Source: Chersky-840 sp963811775
GTDB lineage: Bacteria > Actinomycetota > Acidimicrobiia > Acidimicrobiales > UBA8190
DNA: 64,000 nucleotides
Assembly (NCBI GenBank): GCA_963811775.1
Contig: CAWESO010000010.1
Span: 186,001-250,000 of the forward strand
Reading direction: 5' to 3'
Shown here: piece after piece, positions 41,933 to 51,575 of the stretch
Layout of the letters: each line of letters opens with the position of its first letter
How positions within the stretch are numbered: the stretch's first letter is position 1
Position numbers and translations under genes: made by a program
Notes under the pieces: model-generated
Told to the model about the DNA's origin: nothing
Seen by the model: the letters and a program-made list of their open reading frames with translations, nothing else
The model's database searches: none

Positions 41933-44900
41933 GCCGGCCGGGCCCCGCTCCTGGCGTCGGTGTGGTCGTCGGGTACGGGCAGACCGTCGAGGTAGGTGAC
42001 CGAGTTCGTGCGCACCGCGGCGATGCGCGCTCCGGGCAGGATGATCCCCACCAGGTTGAGCGGGTCGGCGCCGTTGAGGCGCACGGTCTCACCACTGCGG
42101 GCGCTGCGCCGGACGCGCCGCAGCTCCTCGACCGCCTCGGGCAGCGCGTACTGCTCGCCCGACGGTCCCGTCACGAAGCGCCCGCCGCGCACGACACCGC
42201 GGGCCTCGAGCCGGCGCAGGGCCCACACCACCTCGCGCCACGGCAGGGCCAGGCTCTCGCGCGCCAACAGGTCCCAGAAGACCACGCCCCACCGGGCGAG
42301 GAGCTGGCCCGCCACTTGCTCGGCCAACGTCTCCCGGTCGGTGTCGTCCTCGGCCCCGGCCGTGGGCAGGAGCGCCCATCGTCCCTCGCCCCCTTCGCGC
42401 CACGTGGGGGAACGCCGCGCCCCGGGACGGAGCCGTTGCTCGTGGCGCTGGCGTCGCTTCCAGGCCTGGCGGGCCGAGAGCAGAGAGCGCACCGCCTGGA
42501 ACCCGTCGGCGGTCACGATGCCGCGTGCCACCAGGTCCCAGAGCCCCTCTTCCACTTCGATGGGAAGGCGTCCGGTGGCGCTGCGCAGCTCCGAGTGGAA
42601 CATCGCCCCCCGGGACCGCAAGGCGTCGAGCACGTCGCGCGCCGGCCCGTGCTCGGGCTCGGCCGGCTCGACCGTTCCGCGGGTCCCGGCCAGGAGCCAC
42701 GGGAGGTCGCCGCGCAGGGCGAAGGTCACCGGCGTGGCCCGCGACGGTGTGGCCGAGCCGCGGCGCGGCCCGTCGGCGGCGTCGACGGGCCGGGGCGAGA
42801 GGCGACCCCACACGAGCTCCCCCGACATGCACAGGTCCTCGAGCCAGCGGTGCTGGTACCCCTCGACGCGCGCCGGGAGGACGGCCTCCTCCCAGGCGCC
42901 GGCCGGGATCTCGAACCCCTGGAGCTGGTCGATCACGGCCAGCACGCCGGCCCGGCCCTGGCACTGCGTGCCGGGGGCCACGTGCTGCCAGTGCAGGAGG
43001 AAACGCACGAGCTCCTGGGTGGTGACGGGCTCGATCTCGCGCCGCAGGCGGTGTTGCGTGTAGGAGTGGATGCGCGCCAGCAGGCGTCGCGAGCACCACT
43101 GCTCGTTCTCGACCCCGGTGTCGAAGCGGCCCCGCATGGCGAACCCCTCGGCCTCGAGCCGGCCGAGGCCCACCTCGACCCGGCTCGGAGCGAGCCCGGT
43201 GCGCGCGGCCAGCTCGTTCACCGTCACCGGCCCGGCCACCTCGAGGTGGCCACGCACGACCTCGGCGGCCACCACGTCGGGGTCGGGGAGCGCCTCGCCC
43301 GCCGTTGCGTCGAGGCGCTGATCGGGATCGAAGCACGCTGCGGTGAACGCAGCGTGCACCCACGTGCGCCGCTCGGCCGCGCACCACAGCTCGCCGCCGT
43401 CGCCGACCGTCGCCCGGGCGGCGCGCCCGATGGCGGCGAGGGCGTCGAACCAGGCCGCGTAGTCCGCCTGGGGGCGCCACAGCACCGCCGACAGCAAGAG
43501 GTCGTGCAGCTCTTCGGGCCCGCGCACGTCGGGTGCGGCTTCGCCCCGGACGCGCTCGAGGGCGTCGGGGTCGAGGCGGCCGAGGGCCTCGGCGTGCAGG
43601 GGGAGCCCACGCCGCAGTTGCACGGCGCGGGTCCGACGCTCTTCGAGGGGTGCGTCGTCGAGGAAGGTGTAGGGCTTGCCGTTGAGGATCTCGTGGGAGA
43701 GCACCGAAGGCTCGGTCGAGTCCACGAAGTGCACGCGCACCGTGCCCGCTTCCATGCGTCGCAAGAGCGTGACGAGCCCGTCTATGTCCATGGCCTCGTG
43801 CAGGCAGTCGAGGAGCGTCTGGCGCACCAGGACGTGGTCGGGGATCACGATCGGACCACCCGGAGCGTTCTCCTGACACGCGGCCAGGGCCGGGAAGACC
43901 GCGGCCATGAGGTCGTCGGCCTCCATGCGCTGGATGGGGAGCGGGTTCTTCTTCCCGCCCCGGAAGCGCAGCACGGCCAGGGAGCGATTCAGGTTCCACC
44001 GCCACCGGGCCGCGAACATGGGCGACGCCAGCACGGCCTGGCGCAGGACCCCCTCGGCCGTCTCGGACCGCAGCAGGCGCGGCGCGCTGTCGAGCGGGAA
44101 GCTGTGCTGGGCCCCGAGCGACAGCACCACCGAGTCGTCGCTCGCCGCGGCCTGGAGCTCGAAGTCGAAGGTGGCGCAGAAGCGCTTGCGCAGCGCCAGT
44201 CCCAGGCCCCGGTTGATGCGCCCGCCGAGGGGCGCGTGCACCACCATCTGCATGCCGCCCGCCTCGTCGAAGAAGCGCTCGAACACGATGTCGTCGCCGG
44301 TCGGGAGCGTGCCGAGCTCACCCAGGGCGGCGGCGAGGTACTGCACCAACTGCTCGGCGGCATCGGGGTCGAGCCCGCACGCCTCCTCCACATGGGCGCG
44401 CGCCGCGTCGAGGCCACGCTGCGTTCGTGTCCCGTTCCCGCCGGTGTCGGTGAGGAGCTCACCCACCGTGCGCCGCAGCGTCGAGACCTCGTCGGAGAGC
44501 TCCTCGGTTCGGCTCGGCGCCTCCCCGACCCAGAACGGGATGGTGGGGTGCGCTCCCTCGGCGTCGGTGACGCGCACCTCGCCCTGCGTGACGCGCCGGA
44601 TGCGCCACGAGTGGGTCCCGAGCAGGAACACGTCGCCCACCATCGACTCGATGGCGAAGTCCTCGTTCACCGTGCCCACCGGGGTGTCGTCGGGATCGGC
44701 GATGACGCGGTAGTCGCCCACTTCGGCGATGGCGCCGCCGCTCGTGAGCGCGGCGAGCCGGGCGCCGCGCCGGGGCCGCAGCACGTGGTGCACGCCGTCG
44801 CGGTGCACGTAGGCCATGCGCTTGCCCCGGCCGGTGGTGATGCCTTCGGACACGAGCTCCACCACGGCGTCGAAGTCGGCGCGCGCCAGCTCCGCGTACG

Positions 44901-46269
44901 GGGCCGACCGGCGCATCAACTCGAAGAGCCCGTCCTCGCTCCATTCCTCGGCCGCGGCCACTTCCGCCACCATCTGTTGCGCCAGGATGTCGAGGGGGGC
45001 GACGGGGGAGATGGTGGCGTCGAGGCGCCCCGCCCGTACCGCGGCGAGGAGCGCGGCACACTCCACCAGCTCGTCACGCGTCATGGGGTAGAGGATCCCC
45101 TCGGGCGTGCCGCCCCGTGAGTGGTTCGACCGGCCCACCCGTTGCAGGAACGTGGCGATGGCACGCGGCGATCCCACCTGGCAGACGAGCTCCACCGGCC
45201 CGATGTCGATGCCGAGCTCGAGTGACGCAGTGGCGACGAGGGCCTGGAGGTCGCCGGCGCGCAACCGGTCCTCCACCCGCAGCCGGCGGTCCTTGGACAG
45301 GCTGCCGTGGTGCGCCGCGACCTGCTCGGGCCCGAGGCGCTCACCGAGGAGATGGGCGAGGCGTTCCGACATCCGACGGGTGTTCACGAAAACGAGCGTG
45401 GTGCGGTGCTCGAGCACGTGGGCGGCGATGCGGTCGATCACCTCGCCGAATTGCTCAGTCGAGGACACGGCCGACAGCTCGGTCTCGGGCAGCTCGATGC
45501 GCACGGCGAGGCTCCGGGCGTGCCCGCAGTCGACGATCGCCGTCGGCGTCGTCGCGCCGGCCCCGCTCAGCAGGCGCGCCGTCTTCTCGATGGGGCGCTG
45601 CGTGGCCGACAGCCCGATGCGCTGGGGCCGGCGGCCGAGTTGGAGATGCTCGAGCCGCTCGAGCGTGACGGCCAGGTGCGATCCCCGCTTGTCACGCGCC
45701 AAGGCGTGGATCTCGTCCACGATCACCGTTTCCACGTTGCCCAGGACGGCCCGGCTGCGCTGGGCGGTGACGAGGAGATACAGGCTCTCGGGCGTGGTCA
45801 CCAGGAACGTCGGCGGTGTCTTCACCATGGCGGTGCGGGCCCCGGCCGTGGTGTCGCCGGTGCGTACCGCCACGGTGACAGGAGGAACGGGCAGTCCCAG
45901 TTCGCGTGCCACCTCGGCGATCTCGGCCAGGGGGCGCTCGAGGTTCTGGTGGATGTCCACGGCCAGGGCCTTGAGCGGGGACACGTAGACCAGCCGCACC
46001 GCCGCGCCCAGGTCCTCCCCCCGCTGCGCGGCCCGGTAGGCGGCGTCGATGGCGACGAGGAAGCCGGCCAGGGTCTTGCCCGAGCCGGTGGGCGCCGCGA
46101 TCAGGGTGTCGGTGCCTTCGGCGATCTGCGGCCACCCCTGCTCCTGGGGCGCGGAGGGGCCGGCGGGGAAGCGCCGGGCGAACCAGGTGGCGATGGCGGG
46201 ATGGAAGCCGTCGAGACCGGGGTCCCCGGCCCCGTCGGGCGACGCCTGGGAAGGGTGCATCGGGACCAT
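41908..46269 (-). CDS. lhr: Lhr-type large helicase (DEAD/DEAH superfamily)
   Basis: This is a 1,453-residue ATP-dependent DNA translocase/helicase of the Lhr family, implicated in DNA repair and damage survival. Helicase motifs in order are I APTGSGKTLAGFL, II VDEIHALARDKRG, III GLSATQRP, V ASLELGIDIG and VI QRVGRSNHSRGG. A winged-helix and large C-terminal domain (residues about 450-1450) follow as in mycobacterial Lhr, so the gene is full length. The ATG at 46269 has a GGAGG site seven bases upstream. The 3' end overlaps the phosphorylase gene by 25 bp. Confidence 0.93.
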   Translation of the reverse strand: MVPMHPSQASPDGAGDPGLDGFHPAIATWFARRFPAGPSAPQEQGWPQIAEGTDTLIAAPTGSGKTLAGFLVAIDAAYRAAQRGEDLGAAVRLVYVSPLKALAVDIHQNLERPLAEIAEVARELGLPVPPVTVAVRTGDTTAGARTAMVKTPPTFLVTTPESLYLLVTAQRSRAVLGNVETVIVDEIHALARDKRGSHLAVTLERLEHLQLGRRPQRIGLSATQRPIEKTARLLSGAGATTPTAIVDCGHARSLAVRIELPETELSAVSSTEQFGEVIDRIAAHVLEHRTTLVFVNTRRMSERLAHLLGERLGPEQVAAHHGSLSKDRRLRVEDRLRAGDLQALVATASLELGIDIGPVELVCQVGSPRAIATFLQRVGRSNHSRGGTPEGILYPMTRDELVECAALLAAVRAGRLDATISPVAPLDILAQQMVAEVAAAEEWSEDGLFELMRRSAPYAELARADFDAVVELVSEGITTGRGKRMAYVHRDGVHHVLRPRRGARLAALTSGGAIAEVGDYRVIADPDDTPVGTVNEDFAIESMVGDVFLLGTHSWRIRRVTQGEVRVTDAEGAHPTIPFWVGEAPSRTEELSDEVSTLRRTVGELLTDTGGNGTRTQRGLDAARAHVEEACGLDPDAAEQLVQYLAAALGELGTLPTGDDIVFERFFDEAGGMQMVVHAPLGGRINRGLGLALRKRFCATFDFELQAAASDDSVVLSLGAQHSFPLDSAPRLLRSETAEGVLRQAVLASPMFAARWRWNLNRSLAVLRFRGGKKNPLPIQRMEADDLMAAVFPALAACQENAPGGPIVIPDHVLVRQTLLDCLHEAMDIDGLVTLLRRMEAGTVRVHFVDSTEPSVLSHEILNGKPYTFLDDAPLEERRTRAVQLRRGLPLHAEALGRLDPDALERVRGEAAPDVRGPEELHDLLLSAVLWRPQADYAAWFDALAAIGRAARATVGDGGELWCAAERRTWVHAAFTAACFDPDQRLDATAGEALPDPDVVAAEVVRGHLEVAGPVTVNELAARTGLAPSRVEVGLGRLEAEGFAMRGRFDTGVENEQWCSRRLLARIHSYTQHRLRREIEPVTTQELVRFLLHWQHVAPGTQCQGRAGVLAVIDQLQGFEIPAGAWEEAVLPARVEGYQHRWLEDLCMSGELVWGRLSPRPVDAADGPRRGSATPSRATPVTFALRGDLPWLLAGTRGTVEPAEPEHGPARDVLDALRSRGAMFHSELRSATGRLPIEVEEGLWDLVARGIVTADGFQAVRSLLSARQAWKRRQRHEQRLRPGARRSPTWREGGEGRWALLPTAGAEDDTDRETLAEQVAGQLLARWGVVFWDLLARESLALPWREVVWALRRLEARGVVRGGRFVTGPSGEQYALPEAVEELRRVRRSARSGETVRLNGADPLNLVGIILPGARIAAVRTNSVTYLDGLPVPDDHTDARSGARPAWSSSTPA

Positions 46270-46388
46270 TCCATCACCTCCGTGTGACGCCGGCGACGGG
46301 GCCCCGTCCCCGGGGTTCTGGGCAGCGGGTTCGATCGCCGAGAGCAGGTGGGGACGCAGGCCGCGGCTTTGGGGGTAGACAACAGGGC

Positions 46389-47261
46389 ATGCGAATCGGT
46401 GTCGTCTTTCCCCAGACCGAGATCGGCGCGGACGCGGGGGCGGTGCGCGCCTACGCCGAGACGGTCGAGGCGCTCGGCTTCAGCCACGTCCTCGCCTACG
46501 ACCACGTACTCGGGGCCGATCCCGCCGTGCACCGGGGATGGTCGGGGCCCTACGACCTCGACTCCACCTTCCACGAGCCGTTCGTGCTGTTCGGGTTCCT
46601 GGCCGGCTTCACCTCGCTCGAGTTCGTGACCGGGATCGTGATCCTCCCGCAACGCCAGACGGCCCTGGTGGCCAAGCAGGCCGCCGCGCTCGACGTCTTG
46701 TCCGACGGACGTCTGCGCCTCGGGGTCGGGCTGGGCTGGAACGCGGTGGAGTACGAGGCGCTCGGCAAGTCGTTCTCCGACCGGGGCAAGCGGATCGAAG
46801 AGCAAGTCGAGTTGCTGCGACGACTGTGGACCGAACACTCGGTCACGTTCCACGGCACCTATGAGCGCGTGACCGGCGCCGGGCTCTCCCCACTGCCGCG
46901 CCAGCGACCGATCCCGTTGTGGTTCGGCGCGCAGTCGCCCCCCGCCTATCGCCGCGCCGGTCGTCTCGCCGACGGTTGGCTGCCCCAGGTGCCTCCCGGA
47001 CCCAAGCTGGACGAGGCCCGGGCCGTGGTGGAGGAGGCGGCTCGCCAGGCCGGTCGCGATCCGAGCACGATCGCCATGGAGGGCCGCGTCAGCTGGGGTG
47101 ACAAGACGGTGGCGAAACTCGTCGAGCAGGCCGGCCGCTGGCGTGGCGCCGGAGCCTCGCACCTCTCGGTGAACACCATGGGCTCGGGGCTCGACTCGGT
47201 CGACGCCCACCTGCGCGTGCTCGGCGAGATCGCGCTCGGCCTCGAGCTGGCCGGCCCGTAG
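46389..47261 (+). CDS. LLM-class F420-dependent oxidoreductase
   Basis: The 290-residue protein is a TIM-barrel luciferase-like oxidoreductase, probably using coenzyme F420. It has MRIGVVFPQTEIG, the FSHVLAYDHVLGAD strand-helix, GLGWNAVEYEALGKSF, and PIPLWFGAQSPPAYRRAGRLADGW near the cofactor pocket. These segments are typical of the actinobacterial probable-F420 class. The substrate is unknown. The ATG at 46389 starts the family N-terminus; the frame to 46284 is not credible. A strong hairpin follows its stop codon. Confidence 0.88.
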   Translation: MRIGVVFPQTEIGADAGAVRAYAETVEALGFSHVLAYDHVLGADPAVHRGWSGPYDLDSTFHEPFVLFGFLAGFTSLEFVTGIVILPQRQTALVAKQAAALDVLSDGRLRLGVGLGWNAVEYEALGKSFSDRGKRIEEQVELLRRLWTEHSVTFHGTYERVTGAGLSPLPRQRPIPLWFGAQSPPAYRRAGRLADGWLPQVPPGPKLDEARAVVEEAARQAGRDPSTIAMEGRVSWGDKTVAKLVEQAGRWRGAGASHLSVNTMGSGLDSVDAHLRVLGEIALGLELAGP

Positions 47262-47266
47262 CGGGC

Positions 47267-47305
47267 GGGAGCCCCCCGACCTCGGGGGTGGGCCAGGGGG
47301 CTCCC
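47267..47305. terminator. Strong hairpin after the LLM oxidoreductase
   Basis: GGGAGCCCCC (47267-47276) pairs perfectly with GGGGGCTCCC (47296-47305), five bases after the oxidoreductase stop at 47261. No T-run follows, as is common for actinobacterial terminators. Confidence 0.6.
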
Positions 47306-47536
47306 GTCGCGCTGGGGTATACCGGCTCTCGCCTGCCGGGGTGTGGCGATGTCGAGAATGCCCCGACCGCGCGGGCCTGCACCATCCTCAACACTGACGA
47401 GCACGTCGGCGTGTCGCGGTGTCACGGTCGTCTGCCACGGCGCGGCGGAACGTGATGGGGTCGGCTGCGCCACGCCGCCCTGGACTCCCGGGCCGAGGCC
47501 GGTAAATTGCGGGTCGCCGAGAATTGGGGGTTCGAG

Positions 47537-47836
47537 GTGGCGGTCGCAGTTCAGCTGGATTTCAAAGGTGGCACGCTCGACCAGTACGACCAAGCCGTCG
47601 AGCGCTTGGGCTTCCTTCCGGGTGGGCCGAGCGCACCGGAACAGCTGTTCCACTGGGTGACGAAGACCGACGACGGGTTCCGCGTCGTCGACGTGTGGCA
47701 ATCGCGCGAGGCGTTCGAGCAGTTCCTGTCGACGAGGATGCGCGTGGTCGCCGCCGAGGTGGGCCAAGCCTTCCCCCCCGATCTCACGTTCTTCGAGGTG
47801 CACAATTACTTTGCCGGGGGTCGGTGGCGAGGCTGA
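47537..47836 (+). CDS. Dimeric alpha/beta-barrel (ABM-like) small protein
   Basis: The product of about 99 residues has the pattern of small ferredoxin-like dimeric barrel proteins related to antibiotic-biosynthesis monooxygenases: VQLDFKGGTLDQYDQAVERL, then LFHWVTKTDDGFRVVDVWQS and a REAFEQFL helix. No catalytic residue is evident. The GTG at 47537 gives a compact domain; the frame opens at 47507. It is followed by a TetR gene with a 31-bp gap, so the regulator may control it. Function unknown. Confidence 0.6.
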   Translation: MAVAVQLDFKGGTLDQYDQAVERLGFLPGGPSAPEQLFHWVTKTDDGFRVVDVWQSREAFEQFLSTRMRVVAAEVGQAFPPDLTFFEVHNYFAGGRWRG

Positions 47837-47867
47837 CCTGCGCTCGTGGGCCGTCGAAAGAGGACGC

Positions 47868-48587
47868 GTGATCGAGGGAGACGACGCCGGGCCTTCTTCA
47901 TTGGCCGGCGAACAGCAGCAACTCACCCGGGACCGGATCGGGCGCGCCGCCATGGACGTCGTGGCGAAGCGAGGTTTCGACGCCACCGTCGACGAGATCG
48001 CCCAGTTGTCCGGGGTGAGTCCGCGCACCATCTTCCGGCACTACCGGAGCCATGACCGATTGATCGCCGCCACGGTCAAGGACATGTTCGAGGCGTGCGG
48101 GCGCTACGAGGTCGAAGGCCTGCCCCGACTGGTCGACGACCTCGACGCCTGGATCGACGGATTGCCGCAACGGATCGACGACCTCGACGACTGGCTCGAA
48201 CGCGTGGCCGTCACCATCCACACCAGGACCGCTCGCATCTTCGGCGAGGCGTTCTGGGACATCCACGCCCCGACGGCCACGCCGTCCGAGGCGCTCGCCG
48301 AGGTGGCGACCCTGCGCCGTCGGTACCGGCTGCAGGGCGTGGGCTATCTCACCGCGGTGGCGTGGCGCGCCGCGGGCGGAACGGGGGACCCGCCGCCGGA
48401 GCTCGTCCTGGCCTTCGCGCTGAACCTCTCGGCCTTCACCACCCAGGCGCTCATGATCGACTTCGACCAGACCCCCACCGCCGTCGGGATGCTCACCGCC
48501 GCAATCCTGCGGACGGCGCTGCGGCGCGCCGTCCAGTCGCAACGCTCGACCGACGGCGACCCCGACAGCACCGGCGCCCCCCGGTGA
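47868..48587 (+). CDS. TetR-family transcriptional regulator
   Basis: The 239-residue protein has the TetR helix-turn-helix (RGFDATVDEIAQLSGVSPRT, then IFRHYRSHDRLIAATV) near its N-terminus and a ligand-binding C-terminal helical domain without a recognised family. It probably represses a nearby gene, perhaps the small barrel protein upstream or itself. The GTG at 47868 has AGAGGA just upstream. Confidence 0.85.
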   Translation: MIEGDDAGPSSLAGEQQQLTRDRIGRAAMDVVAKRGFDATVDEIAQLSGVSPRTIFRHYRSHDRLIAATVKDMFEACGRYEVEGLPRLVDDLDAWIDGLPQRIDDLDDWLERVAVTIHTRTARIFGEAFWDIHAPTATPSEALAEVATLRRRYRLQGVGYLTAVAWRAAGGTGDPPPELVLAFALNLSAFTTQALMIDFDQTPTAVGMLTAAILRTALRRAVQSQRSTDGDPDSTGAPR

Positions 48588-48597
48588 TCGGTCCCGC

Positions 48598-49014
48598 GTG
48601 AACGGGAACGGCGTCCCGGGCCCGGTCGAGGTCGCGGCCGGGATCGTGGTCTCGCACGGGCGCGTGCTGCTCTGTCACCGGTCGGCCGACCGGGCCTGGT
48701 ACCCCAATGTCTGGGACCTCCCGGGCGGGCATCTCGAGGCGGGCGAGCGGCCGACGAGCGCGCTGGTCCGGGAGCTGCGCGAGGAGCTCGGCATCGAGAT
48801 CACAGAACCGGCCACGCCCGAGTTCTCGCGCCTGGTGACGAGCGACTTCGACATGCGGGTCTGGATCGTCACCGAGTGGGACGGAACGCCGGTCAACGCC
48901 TCCCCCGAGGAACACGATCGTGTGGCGTGGACGTCGCCGGGGGTTGTCGCCAGCCTGCCGCTCGCCCATCCCCGCTACCCCTCGTTGATCGCCGCCGCCC
49001 TCGCCATCCGATAA
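48598..49014 (+). CDS. Nudix hydrolase
   Basis: The 138-residue enzyme carries a complete Nudix box, GGHLEAGERPTSALVRELRE followed by ELGI, which binds the divalent metal. It would hydrolyse nucleoside diphosphates linked to another group; the substrate is unknown. The N-terminal VEVAAGIVVSHGRVLLCHR is typical of the MutT-like group. The gene starts with GTG 11 bp after the TetR stop, on the same strand. Confidence 0.88.
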   Translation: MNGNGVPGPVEVAAGIVVSHGRVLLCHRSADRAWYPNVWDLPGGHLEAGERPTSALVRELREELGIEITEPATPEFSRLVTSDFDMRVWIVTEWDGTPVNASPEEHDRVAWTSPGVVASLPLAHPRYPSLIAAALAIR

Positions 49015-49043
49015 GCCGGCTCGGTCGTCGGTAGCGTGAGCGC

Positions 49044-49637
49044 ATGGACGGAGTGCGGCCCGCTCGGCGTACGGATCGCGCCGCGGTGATCGACACCGTC
49101 AGCGCCGCCTTCGCCCACGACCCGGCGTGGTCGTTCCTCCTGGGTGAGGCGTACGACCGCCTGGCGCCGCAGTTCACCGGGGCGTTGTTCGACTCCAGGG
49201 TGGACGCGGGCGCGGTCTGGGTCACGAACGACGTCACCGCCGTGGCCATGTGGGACCGGTTGGGTGGGGGCGACGAGCCCACCGCCGAGATCGAGTCGGT
49301 GTGGCGCACCTATCGCGCCACGGCCGGTGTCGATGCCTGGGCCCGGCTGCGCGCCTACGAGGAGGCGGTCGACGCCGCCCGACCACCCACCCCCTATTGG
49401 TACCTGGGAGTCCTCGCCACCCACCCCGGGCGCCGGGGTGCGGGGCTGGCGACGTCGGTGATCGGGCCGGTGCTCGAGCGGGCCGACGAGGACGGGCTCG
49501 ACTGCTGCCTCGAGACCTCGACCGTCGAGAACCGGGAGTTCTACGGGCGCCGGGGCTTCACCGACGTCACGGAGGTGCACATCGCCTCGGGGCCACCCAC
49601 GTGGTGGTTGCGCCGGGCCCCGCCACGACACTCGTGA
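49044..49637 (+). CDS. GNAT-family N-acetyltransferase
   Basis: The 197-residue protein has the acetyl-CoA-binding motif in YWYLGVLATHPGRRGAGLAT, preceded by a substrate domain (VIDTVSAAFAHDPAWSFLL) and followed by LETSTVENREFYGRRGF. The order is typical of GNAT enzymes. The acceptor is unknown. The ATG at 49044 fits the family N-terminus. Confidence 0.88.
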   Translation: MDGVRPARRTDRAAVIDTVSAAFAHDPAWSFLLGEAYDRLAPQFTGALFDSRVDAGAVWVTNDVTAVAMWDRLGGGDEPTAEIESVWRTYRATAGVDAWARLRAYEEAVDAARPPTPYWYLGVLATHPGRRGAGLATSVIGPVLERADEDGLDCCLETSTVENREFYGRRGFTDVTEVHIASGPPTWWLRRAPPRHS

Positions 49638-49704
49638 GCGCGCCGGCGCCGGCCGGCACCACGGGCTGCGCAACGAGAACGGGAAGCTCAGGGCGACGGT
49701 CCGT

Positions 49705-50697
49705 TCAGGGCGCCAGGGGGGCGAGGCGACCGATGGCGCGGAGGTACGCCACGGTGTCACGAAACGTCTCGTCGAGCGGCCGGTAGGAGAACGCCAGGTC
49801 GCGCAGCGTGGCCGTGTCGTCGGTGGGCACGCCGCTGGTCATGATCACGGCCGCCTCCTCCGACAGCGGCGCGGAGGACTTGCCCCGGGCCCGGAGCTCG
49901 TCGAACCGCCGGCCCAGGTCCAGCAGCTCCTCGACCGTCACCTCCTGGTGCGCCACGTCGACGCCGGCGGCGACGCCGAGGGTCTCGGTCCACTGCGCCC
50001 AGGTGACGTACTGGCCGCCGGCCAGGTAGCGCCGCGGCCCTCGCCCGGGCTCGACGGCGCGCGACAACAGCGTGGCCAGGTCCCGGACGTCGACCACCCC
50101 GAGCCCGCCCGGCGGCACCAGCATGAAGGTCTCCAGCGCGCCGAGCACGGCGCCGAAGCTCCCGTCGAGGTGCGGTGACAGCGGCCCGTAGGCCCCGCCC
50201 ACGGTGAAGCTCGTGACCGGCGCGCCCTCCTCCTGCCAGGCGCGCACCAGGATCTCGGCGTCGCGTTTGGAGGCGCCGTAGCTCGACCGCGGCTGCGCCA
50301 ACGGGCTCGACGGTGTGATGACCGGCTCGTCGGTCGGCAGGTGCACGGTGATGGTCGAGGTGTAGACGACGGGGTCGAGCCCCGCTTCGAGCGCGGCCCC
50401 GATGACCGTGCGCACCCCCTCGACGTTGGCGTTGGTCTTCGGCCCCGTGCCTCCTTCCACGCCGACCTCCCCCGCGGCGTGGATCACGGCGTCACACCCC
50501 TGCACGGCGCGGGCCACCGCAAGGGGATCGGTCATGTCGCCTTGCACCATGGGTGCGGTGACGCCGTGCGGTCCGAGGGCGCGTTCGACCCGACCCGGGT
50601 CACGCACGAGGATGCGGACGTCATGCCCGTCGCGGCGCAGGGCGGCGACGGCGTGCGACCCGATGAACCCCGTCGCCCCTGTGACCAGGACCCGCAT
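49705..50697 (-). CDS. NAD-dependent epimerase/dehydratase (extended SDR)
   Basis: The 330-residue protein begins with the Rossmann nucleotide-binding motif VTGATGFIGSHAV and has the catalytic pair in SSYGASKRDAEI (Tyr-x-x-x-Lys). The hydrophobic core resembles dihydroflavonol-reductase-like and sugar-epimerase-like enzymes. The substrate is unknown. It is encoded just downstream of the S51 peptidase (2-bp gap) on the same strand, so both share an mRNA. Confidence 0.88.
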   Translation of the reverse strand: MRVLVTGATGFIGSHAVAALRRDGHDVRILVRDPGRVERALGPHGVTAPMVQGDMTDPLAVARAVQGCDAVIHAAGEVGVEGGTGPKTNANVEGVRTVIGAALEAGLDPVVYTSTITVHLPTDEPVITPSSPLAQPRSSYGASKRDAEILVRAWQEEGAPVTSFTVGGAYGPLSPHLDGSFGAVLGALETFMLVPPGGLGVVDVRDLATLLSRAVEPGRGPRRYLAGGQYVTWAQWTETLGVAAGVDVAHQEVTVEELLDLGRRFDELRARGKSSAPLSEEAAVIMTSGVPTDDTATLRDLAFSYRPLDETFRDTVAYLRAIGRLAPLAP

Positions 50698-50699
50698 CG

Positions 50700-51428
50700 C
50701 TACAGCGAGCGGGTGGGCAGCGGCGTCTCGAGACAGGTGTCGCCCTCGCGCCGGAGCTCATAGGCCAGCGCCCCCGGCTTCTCGCTGACCGCCTCGTAGA
50801 GGTCGGTGCCGTGGTACACGAGGCCCGCGCCATTGTCGGTGGCATAGCCCTGGGGCAGGGTGCCGTCGGCCACCAGCCGGTGGATCAGCGGACGCCGGCC
50901 CGGCTCGGCGTCATGGTGCGGGCTGTTGCTGAACGGGACGAATCCCAACGCGTCGGTCACAGGACGGAGCGGGAGCCCGAAGGAGTCGGTGGTCCCCCCG
51001 ACGTGCCAACACAGCGAGCCCGCCGACACCCCCATGAGCACGGTGCCGGCCCGCCACGCGTCTTCGAGGATCGTGTCGAGCCCGTGCAGGCGCCACAGCG
51101 CCAGCAGGTTCGCCGTGCTCCCTCCGCATACCCAGATCACGTCCTGCTTGGCCAGGTGCCCGGCGATGTCGTCGACGTTCGGCATGGGGAAGAGGTCCAG
51201 GTGCGAGACGATCATCTCGAGCTTCGAAAAGGCGTGGTGCAGGGCCGACAGCGTTGTGGGGTTGTCGCCGAGGGCGGTGGCGATGATGCACAACCTCGGG
51301 TGCGGTCCCGCCCCGGCCAGCTCGGCGGCAAAGGAGTAGGCAGGACCGGGACGGAAGTTCCCCTGGTCCGCACCGTCGGGCTGGAAGCCGATGCTCGTCG
51401 CCAGGATCGTGGGCTGGGCCACGGGCAC
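50700..51428 (-). CDS. Peptidase E-like (S51 family) protein
   Basis: The 242-residue protein has the class I glutamine-amidotransferase-like fold of alpha-aspartyl dipeptidases. The nucleophile elbow is VLMGVSAGSLCW with the catalytic serine in SAGS, preceded by DVIWVCGGSTANLLALWR, typical of the actinobacterial S51 group. It would cleave N-terminal aspartyl peptides or a related amide. GTG start at 51428. It forms an operon with the epimerase. Confidence 0.82.
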   Translation of the reverse strand: MPVAQPTILATSIGFQPDGADQGNFRPGPAYSFAAELAGAGPHPRLCIIATALGDNPTTLSALHHAFSKLEMIVSHLDLFPMPNVDDIAGHLAKQDVIWVCGGSTANLLALWRLHGLDTILEDAWRAGTVLMGVSAGSLCWHVGGTTDSFGLPLRPVTDALGFVPFSNSPHHDAEPGRRPLIHRLVADGTLPQGYATDNGAGLVYHGTDLYEAVSEKPGALAYELRREGDTCLETPLPTRSL

Positions 51429-51575
51429 GGGGCAGTTTCTACCCCACCCCGACCTGTCCCGGTTCGGGTCGGCTCACAGGCGCTTCACAGACATCTCAAG
51501 GACACTGCCAAGGATGGCTCGGTCCAATGGGAGCCACAGGCCTGTCAGTTGGTCCACTCATGTGCAAGGAGCCCC

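Noticed and set aside
40930..45120. Very long plus-strand open frame opposite lhr (1,354 codons)
   Set aside because: It is rich in Arg, Pro, Gly and His without any domain and mirrors the codon bias of the helicase on the other strand. It is a shadow frame.
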